Below, in pieces: positions 56,375 through 64,000 of a stretch of DNA of 64,000 bases. The stretch is taken from assembly GCA_016584495.1 (NCBI GenBank), contig WAID01000012.1, forward strand, positions 558,001 to 622,000. Direction: 5' to 3'. The position numbers and the translations under genes were made by a program. This DNA is from Celoporthe dispersa (Eukaryota; Ascomycota; Sordariomycetes; Diaporthales; Cryphonectriaceae). The stretch's first letter is position 1, and each line of letters starts with the position of its first letter. The notes below the pieces were generated by a model. The model was not told where the DNA came from, ran no database searches, and worked only from the letters and a program-made list of their open reading frames with translations.

Positions 56375-57837
56375 GTGTGTAGTAGTAGGTATGTGTGTGT
56401 ACACGGATGGCTGCGGGTCGGGTACCACAGGGTGTAGAGAAAATGAGCGGTAGAGAGGGGGGGGGAAGAGAGAGTGAGTGTGTGTGTGTGAGCGAGAGCG
56501 AGTGAGTGAGAGAGGTGCTGGCTGGCTGGTAGGTGTGCTAAGGTCCTAGCCAGGAACCGGGTACAGGTCGTGTACAGCTACCGTGCACGGAAGAGGCGCG
56601 AGATTGCGCGGTGGGCCAGAGTCGGGACAGGAAGGAAGTGGGATGGGCCCCCAGTGATATTTGACTGTGCGCAGGTCGCGATACCTTGGCCGCGGGCGTA
56701 TTGGTGATGTGGCAGACCGTCATGCAGGTGGACAGATTCGGCTGCCATGCGCTAGCTGGGGAATATGCGAGTCCCACAGCCAAGTACTCCGGGTGGCAGC
56801 TGCAAGCCTGCCTAGGAGGGTCGTGAAGTGGGATGGCGATCGTTTCTCCCCGAGGTGGTCGTCTGTTGCAGCGACGAGGGAAACCGAGCACGCCAGACGT
56901 CGGGCTGCAGTCTCCTGTTACTCCTGCGCTTCCCCCCTCTCGTCTTGTCCTCTTGTGTTGTTTTCTTTTTCTTTTTTTTCTTCTCTTCCTTTTCCCCCTT
57001 CTCTCTCTCGTTTCCTTTCCTTTCTCTTCTTCTTCCTTCGCGGTCCTTTTCACAACACACAAGACAGATATGGGTGGTCTTATGATGGGGGTTGTGTATG
57101 CTCCCTTGATCTTACCAACCCAAGAGGAAGAAAGAAGGCAAAGAAGAAGTAATAGTAGTAGTAGAAAGAATAATTGAAGGAGAAGGAAAGGAAAGAAAGA
57201 AAAGAAAAAAACACGCCTGGCGCGCGAGCTTCTTTGTCGGGCCTGCTGCACAGGAACCTCCTGCTCCTCTCGCCCTCCTCCTCTCTCGTGCGGTCGTCGC
57301 AAGGCCTAATAGCACACACCAACAGGCCTAGGTGCACACGCGCGCGCGCTGAAGAGGGGAGCTGCCCCCACGGTCCTAGGTACAAGGGAAGAAGGGCTCC
57401 AGGAGAGGTCGGCCTGGGGTTGAAGGGTATGACTCGGTGCGAGGTGACTCGGTCTGCCGAGGTCTTCCCACGAGATCTGCGCAGCTGAGTTGGGATGGCC
57501 GGCCGTGGGTAACTGGCTCGACGGTTCGGTACAGTCCTTGTTGTCGTCTCGGGGGCCTCGCAGCGACAGCTGGCCGTCAACTGCTGGGGGCGGGAGACCT
57601 GGGTTTTAGGTCTTTTCCGGGTCAGAGGTTGCGTGCGGGCCGTCCAGCGTCGTCAGCGGTGTCTCGAAAGATACGGAGGATGTGTGAGAGATCTGCCCTT
57701 AGCGGCACGTTCAGGGTAGACAGGATTGGGATGTCCCAAGTGAAACATGAACAAGGGGAAAAGAAGGAAGAAGAAAAAAAGGGTGTGCGCGCTTGTCTGT
57801 GTGCCTGCAAGAACACGATAGAAGGATAGTATGTGTG

Positions 57838-57995
57838 TAAAAGTGTGTGTGTGTGTATGTGTGTGTATGAGAAGAGGGTTGGTGGTGGTGGTCGTCGTCC
57901 AGTCCAGTCCAGTCCAGCAGCAGTGGTGGTGGTGGTGGTGGTGGTGTTGGTGATGATGGTGGTGGTGGTGTTGGTGATGATGGTGGTGGTGGTGG
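57838..57995. repeat. GT and GGT microsatellites with a duplicated TTGGTGATGAT unit
   Basis: A GT run, then a CAGTC-type triplet, then GGT repeats. Within these the unit containing TTGGTGATGAT is tandemly duplicated (about 57946-57980). Confidence 0.85.
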
Positions 57996-59258
57996 AAACA
58001 TTTGGTCGAGGGGGGGGGGGTGGTGGGCGTTTTCTTTAAGTGCGCGATGCTAGTCTAGGTGACATGGCTGTGAAATTGAGACAGGGGGGGTGGACAAGAC
58101 CAGGGCACCCAAGGACGAGCACCACAGGACAGACCAGAGCCACACAGAGCCTAGGGTGGGTACCCGGTGCAGATGGTCGACAGAGAGAGAAGAGCCCAGC
58201 AGGGTTCTAGCTGATTTGATCTCTGCGGTCGTTACAAACGTCGTGGTGAGAGCGCGAGTAGAGGTACGGAAGGGGTCAAAGTCTCGAAGGGACGGCCCTG
58301 GGGGGTCAGGGTGGCCTTGCGCAGCGGTACGTAAAGTATAGAGTACCGACCTGCTGTACAACGGATACGTGGGGCAGGTACAGGGTCACTTAGGTACAAG
58401 GGAAGGTACAAGGTACAAGGCGGGCGATAATCTCTTGGTCCTCTGCAGCCCGGGTGGGCGGGGAGGACCGAGTGGGAAAGAAGAAAAGGGTCGCGAATAT
58501 GGTCAGAAGACTGGATGACATGGGTCTCTTGGGAGGGGGGGGGGCAGGGAAGAAGAGAAAAGAGGAAAGGAAGAGAGAAGGAAAAGAGAAAAAAAGCGAC
58601 ACAGAGAGAGAGAAAAAAAAAGAAGAAAAAAAAAGAGGACAGGGTGATGGAAGCAGGGGCCAGAAGGCAGGTAGACACATGTATCTTGTACCGGCCGCCT
58701 CGCTAAGAAGCACGCGCGGGGTGGGCCGGTTAACGCGCAGAGAGGATGTACCCTGCGACGTACCTGGTACAGACCCACAGGTCTTGTCGATCAAGCTCCC
58801 AGCCGCTCATCTTCTAAAACCCCCGTTGCATTGTTGATTGCCATATTGAAAATGTGTCCTCGAGATAGGCTAGTCCCAGAAATCATCCCTCCACCCCCCG
58901 CCCCCCCCCAGGAGGCGACGGCGAGAGGGAGAAGAAAGAAGAAAAAAGAAGGAAGAAAGAAAAAAACACATACACACACACAGGAAGAAAAAGAAAAAGG
59001 GATCTCGGTAGAGGTGAATCGGGGCTTCACAGGAGAGAATTCAATCAGTCGAGAGCACACGTTCGCCGTTGGGGTAGTACTTACTTAGTCTGGAAAAATT
59101 TCCTCGGGCAAGAGATGCGACAGGGCAGCCTGGCCAAAAGGTGTGGACTTGCTGGACAGGAAAAGATTGGGTCAGCGAGATTTGACGTGGCCCGGCAAGA
59201 AGGTGACGACACAGCAAGACGTCACCAGGGAACCTCCCAAGGTGTGCGTCCACGGTGC

Positions 59259-59365
59259 TACCATGGTAATGTACCATGTAATACTCCAGATCTTCAGAGC
59301 ATGACCAGACCGGGGGGCCATGTCACCATACATAGTATTATGTACATGGTAATACCGCGGTGGTA
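59259..59365. repeat. Imperfect inverted repeat, ~26-30-bp arms, 50-bp spacer
   Basis: The left arm 59259-59284 (TACCATGGTAATGTACCATG...) is roughly the reverse complement of 59335-59364, with two small indels. It could fold into a hairpin. No target-site duplication was verified. Confidence 0.55.
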
Positions 59366-59518
59366 TCACTTCTCAGAAAAACCCTCTTCCTGCTGGTGCG
59401 CGCTCTCCCTCTCACCCTCGCGGTGGGGCAAGACCTTGTGGAAGGAGGAGGGGGGGGGTAAAAAGGGAAGGTCCAGGGGGGGTGCGCTGAAGGCCGCCTA
59501 CTGCCTTGTTACAACAAC

Positions 59519-59535
59519 TACCATAGTACTATGTA
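59519..59535. repeat. Copy 2 of the 17-bp palindrome-containing motif
   Basis: TACCATAGTACTATGTA, identical to 11521-11537. It lies about 150 bp from the inverted repeat at 59259-59365 and shares its TACCAT.GTA style. Confidence 0.7.
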
Positions 59536-59878
59536 CCACTCACCTTGTCTGACGCTGAATACTGGCACCAACAGCTGCAGAGGAAGGAGACATCCCGCCA
59601 AAGGGGGAGGAGGAAGGGGCTCCAGAGTCCCTTATGGATTTGAGATTCGTTCCTTCCCCTTTCCTGGGTACCGTACATCACCGGCTTCAGCCTCTGAGCA
59701 ATCTCTCAGGTACTATACATACACAAAGTACCTGCTGTCTCGATGTGGAGCCAAGCTCAAGTCTGACGGCCGACGTACCCACCCACCCACCCACCGTCGG
59801 CTTCTTTCCTCTGCGCTGCTCTCAGGAACAGCGGTCGCAACCCAAGCCAGACGGCAACTCGACCCGTCCCTCTCGCGC

Positions 59879-59950
59879 ACACACACGCGCACGCACGCAC
59901 ACACACACACACACACACATACACACACATACACACACACACACACACAT
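59879..59950. repeat. (CA)n microsatellite with CACGCG and CATA variants
   Basis: About 70 bp of nearly pure CA dinucleotides followed by a TCTC run. Confidence 0.92.
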
Positions 59951-60540
59951 TCTCTCTCTGTCTCTCTCCCCCTTCTCTTCCCTGCCTTGTGTGCCAAGAC
60001 AGGGCAGCCACAGCCTAACCACATCTGCCACCAGATGTTGTAGTATCAGATTTCAGCTGCCACCTAAATAGCGCCAACGGCTGAAAGTCAACCTGAGAAG
60101 TTTTGGCCATGGAAAAGCTAAACCACCACCTCTTTTCTTTCTTTTTTTTCTTTTTTCTTTTTAAAAAAAAAACACAAGCCGTCCCCCCGAGCACAACAGC
60201 GCTGACGGTTCGACACACGAGAGGACAACAAAGGAAGCCACATTTCCCGTCTCCCCCCCCCGCCAGTCTGAGTCATTGATGACCACGATCCGCGCGGGAG
60301 GGCTCGATCATACGGTGAAGCCTTACAACACGGCTGTGTATTCTTGCCCAAGCGCTTACACTTCTCATCTTTGCCCAGCATCCTCCTATCAACCCCAACC
60401 TGCCTGCCTCTCCCGGTGGACACACACCTCCCCGCCTGCCTCGCCGGGATGGGGTCCAAGGTCTGCTGCTCATGTCTCCGAGACAAGTCTCGTCCCCTCC
60501 TCCGTGCTCGTGAGTACACTGATTCATGTCCTGCTGGGGG

Positions 60541-60630
60541 CGGGAGAGAGAAGAGAGACAGGACGAGAGAGGGAGAGGGAGAGGGAGGGAGAGGGGATAG
60601 GGAGAGGGGAGAGAGAGACACGGGGAGAAG
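60541..60630. repeat. Purine (GAG/GGGA) tract
   Basis: About 90 bp of almost pure purine on the plus strand. Mirror-like blocks could allow triplex formation; no function is assigned. Confidence 0.8.
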
Positions 60631-62459
60631 ATCACCGCCAATCCCGCCTCTACGCATTGTCGTCCTCATTCCGCGGCGAGCAGCGGCGGGGAACATTCTG
60701 TCATGGGGCTCCAGTGATCATCGCGACAGTTGGACATTCGACTCGTTCCACGCAGACAGACCGCACAGAGAGAGACACATCACCAAACCTGCCCGGGGCA
60801 TCCGCGCTGCGGATCCGCGCACGCCTGGTTTCATTGTGCGCCATAAACCTTGATCTCTTTTGTCGCCCTGCGCATCGGCATCGGCATACATAGGCATAGA
60901 CATAGACATACATGGTAGGTTTTGTCCTCAATTAGTTTGGTAGGCCGAATGTACCATCCCAACAACGGGAACCCCCCCCCGGCCTATACTACAAATAACA
61001 ACAACCGCCCAGAAAAGAGGTAAAATAAAAAAAATTTTAAAAGAAAAGAAAAAAAACTGGGCCGCCGCAGCACTGACACCCCGGAACTGGTTGCCATTCT
61101 CAAGTTGATGGGTTCTGGCCAGCCTTGGCCCATGAACATGACGAGAACTTTAAAATGCATCACATATTGACAAGAGGGTTGCGCGTTGGAGAGGAGTTGT
61201 GAGTCTGGACCGGTCCAGTGCATGCCTCCCTCCCCTCCCCTCCCCCCCCAGCATGCGGAGAGGAGAAATTGTCGTCGCTCGGGTCAAAATCTCAATCCCG
61301 CGAGCCCAGGGGGCCCCGGGCACAAGGAGATCACTCGTTTAGGGCGTTGCAGGCTGCCAGGGCTGAAGGGTGTGGCGCACTGCTATCCAGCTGTGGCAGT
61401 CGGTGGGTTTCTGCCTTGTCTCTCCCTCTCTCTTTCTCTCCTTGTCACCGCCCAGGATCTCACGGCCCCGACGACCAGGGGGTTTTTTTTTCTTCTTCCC
61501 TTCCTCTGTGTTCTATTACCTGTCGTTATTTTTATACCGCACAACCTCGTACGACAACTCAGCTTCGGACTGGGCTGAGTGGCTCCCCCTCCCCCCCCAG
61601 CCTTGTCTCGCCGATCGAGGCCGCCTCCTGCTCGGGGTGTTTGTTATTGTCATCTCGAACTGCATGAAAGCGGACGGTCGGTTGGATCGGTCCCTCCGGG
61701 ATAATCGCGCTCTCTCTCTCTCTCTCCTCTGTTGTTGGTTGGCGCGCCCACCACCATGTTCCGGGGGGAAGCGGAGGAGGAGGAGGAGTACGAAAATCAG
61801 CCTGCCACCTGCACGCAGCATAATCAATCAACTGCTACCACCATACCACTACGGGTGGTATCCCCCCCCCAAAAAAAATTCAAACACAAGCTGCCCCGCC
61901 TGGTCATTGGAGACTGCAGGCAGCGCCGGCCAGCTTAATGAGGCCGTAGTTCCCGCAACGTCGCCGCAAGCAAATCATGTTGAAACCTTTTTTTTTTTTG
62001 GTGTGTTCTTCCTTTCCTTTCTCTCTCTTTTCGGGTGCGTGGAGCCTGCGATGAGAACCTGCTTGTCTAATATTCTGGTCCCACTTTTCATATCTCTCCC
62101 TTTTTTTCCTTTTTTTCCCTCTCTCTCTCTCTCTTTTTTTTTAACCCCTTCGAGAGGTGTGTGTGGCGGACCAGGCGGGCTGTGCAAAGGTGTCCCAAAA
62201 TTGCATACCGCAAAGGGGGGAGGGGAGGAGGGGGAGCAGGGAAAGTGACTACCATGCGGACTGCAGATTGCGGTGCTGTTCTGCTAAGGGGTGCTTGGCT
62301 TTACGTAAGCTGACTCTGCTAGCGCTGGCCTAAGCAGTTGTCGAATCTTGTCCCAGCTGATTATAGCCCGGCTCTATCATGACGGCATTGTTACATGCTC
62401 TGCGTAGCACGAGTGTGTATGTGTGTCTGGGTCTGTGTGTGTGGGTGAGTTCATAGTAA

Positions 62460-62618
62460 GAGAGAGAGAGAGAGAGAGTAAGAGTGTGTGCGAGGAGCGT
62501 GTACGAGCTGCGTATGCGCCGCCGTCTTGAAACGCGCCATAAAATCCTGTTCCTCTCTCGCAGGAGATCCCCTTCTTCCCCGATCTACCAGAACACACAC
62601 ACACACACACACACACAC
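62460..62618. repeat. (AG)n and (AC)n microsatellites
   Basis: An AG run at 62460-62478 and an AC run at 62593-62618, separated by unique sequence. Intergenic. Confidence 0.85.
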
Positions 62619-64000
62619 GCTCGGGCGCCGAAGATGGTTTGGCGGCCTCCCTAGGCTGCAAAGGGCTTAAGGAGGACAATAAGGCTGCTGGCCGTCCCTG
62701 ATCAACAGCAGCGGTGCGCCCATCACTGCCAAAAGCGAGGTGGTGATCAGCCACTTGGGCGTTCGTGATGGGATGGCAGCCGGACTGCCGGGGCAGGATG
62801 GCGTGCGCTAGACGTGGTAGCGTGAAGCTTTGTTTGTGCTTGGCCCCTCCCCCTCGTCGCTCGAGCAAGCAGTAACTTGTTTTTCTCCCTCACTTTTTTT
62901 TTTCGTCATCTACCGCCCCTTCCCCCCGATGATGTGGCCTCTGCACCACGTCGCTTGGTAGCGAGGTTAAACCAGCGGCGCGTCTGCCGCCGCCTGCTGC
63001 TGCTGCTGCTGCTATTTGTTTTAATGTTGTTGTCGTTTGTTGTTGTCATGGTCCCCCAGGCCTGCTCTGCCGAGCGCTCGCCTCGCCCGCTCCGGTGCTT
63101 GTATGCGAAGGGGGTCATCATCAGGGTTTCAGATCATGGCTCAGCAGTCCTACGGTATGCTTGAACAAGCGAGCGAGGAGTTCTGTCATGTCCTAGGCGA
63201 GGTCGCCTCCTGTTGAGGCCCCGCGGGATGCAACATAGCTCCATCAGTTCGTGGTGATTCTGTGCGCCCAGTAAAAATACGGACTCCACAGATGGAACTC
63301 GTAGAACAGCAATGGAAGACGCTGCAGACTCTGCGGGTTGTCATCCCACCACCCCCCCCTTCCCCTCCCCCTCCAACCAGGAGCAGGCGGAGGGGCAGAT
63401 GTACCGGGTACAGAGCTCTTCACCCCCTTCCCACCCCCCCTTCCCCATGCTGACAAGGATGCAGCCTTGTCGCAATCATCCCTGCTCGAGAGTGCCTCTT
63501 CCCACATGGCCAAGCAGGGGCCGTGTGGCAGTCGGCGGCAAGGGGGTCATTTCGGTCCGCCCGCCCAGGCCTATGCGTCGCTTGCTGGGCGTGCGAAACT
63601 TCCATCGAGTCCTTACTGAGATGTTTCATGCAGGTCACCTCCGGGGGATTATTACGATGGAGCATCCTCAGGTCGAGCTAAATTGTGTGTCCCGGGGCCC
63701 TCCATGCGGCCGACTGAGCCTGCGGTCCATCCATCTCGCCGCCCCCCGCCCCCCTGAGCTGGCCAGTCCTGGGGGCGCGTGCTGTGCCGCCTAGTTTTGA
63801 TAGACGTCCCTCACGCAGTGTATCTGCCCGACAGTAAGAGCACTGCGTGCCCTGGGCATCAGGTCACTCGTGCTATGTGCGCTCGTATGAGCTGCCCAGG
63901 CCGGGGGGTGAGGGGGAAGAGAGCTGCGTGGAACCTGGGAGCCGGTGCTGCGGTGAACACTGGCCTCGTGGACGAATCTGGGTACTCGAGCCGACATCGT

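Larger units (their letters stand above)
55779..64000. other. 8.2-kb gene-free, microsatellite-rich region upstream of PLC1
   Basis: No reading frame on either strand shows a recognisable domain, coherent composition or good splice structure. The sequence is dominated by purine or pyrimidine tracts and simple repeats, listed separately, with an imperfect inverted repeat at 59259-59365. It may be the long promoter and leader of PLC1 plus the promoter of a gene outside the window. A small unrecognised gene cannot be excluded. Confidence 0.5.

Noticed and set aside
57838..57995. CRISPR-like tandem array
   Set aside because: Units are contiguous GGT-type microsatellites without unique spacers, in a eukaryotic genome.
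61370..62248. 292-codon frame in the gene-free region
   Set aside because: Composed of poly-Phe/Ser/Leu from T/C tracts; no signal, domain or splice logic.

Overview
The window is nuclear DNA of a filamentous ascomycete (Pezizomycotina, probably Sordariomycetes). The evidence is about 21 spaced, mostly intron-containing protein genes, short GT-AG introns (mostly 57-120 bp), fungal-specific proteins (Ssd1, Big1, Get4, fungal tropomyosin, a fungal rhodopsin-domain membrane protein) and long low-complexity intergenic DNA. I found no rRNA, tRNA, CRISPR array, transposon or viral sequence.

Layout. Region 1 (1-15.1 kb) is dense housekeeping: the 3' end of SET1 (H3K4 methyltransferase), a securin-like protein, tropomyosin, the pre-rRNA processing factor Rrp17/Nop25, BIG1, TRM112, a 78-residue membrane protein, an ER cyclophilin, the endosomal SNARE TLG1 and the mRNA export factor GLE1. 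Region 2 (15.1-38.3 kb) is more widely spaced: SSD1, a secreted ferritin-like protein, NADP-glutamate dehydrogenase, DNA polymerase delta POL3, an unrecognised coiled-coil protein, GET4 and a mitochondrial-type RRM/RGG protein. Region 3 (38.7-48.4 kb) has an accessory character: a seven-helix rhodopsin-domain protein, a ToxD-like medium-chain reductase and an 11-exon PLP-dependent decarboxylase. The first two share a 2.3-kb divergent promoter with four CACGTG boxes. Region 4 (48.4-64 kb) is gene-poor: only PLC1 (phosphoinositide phospholipase C), followed by 8.2 kb of stacked microsatellites with no supportable gene.

Functional themes are chromatin and cell-cycle (SET1, securin, POL3), RNA and ribosome biogenesis (Rrp17, Trm112, Gle1, Ssd1), the secretory pathway (Big1, cyclophilin B, Tlg1, Get4), nitrogen assimilation (GDH), phosphoinositide signalling (PLC1) and one possible small metabolic locus. 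Apart from that locus the neighbours show no operon-like logic.

Caution: seven genes (TLG1, GLE1, SSD1, POL3, the rhodopsin-like gene, the decarboxylase, PLC1) need about twelve single-base corrections to keep the conserved protein in frame, most of them in homopolymer runs. I read these as sequence or assembly errors, not as pseudogenes. Exon boundaries were inferred by eye from GT/AG sites, reading-frame phase and remembered family conservation.
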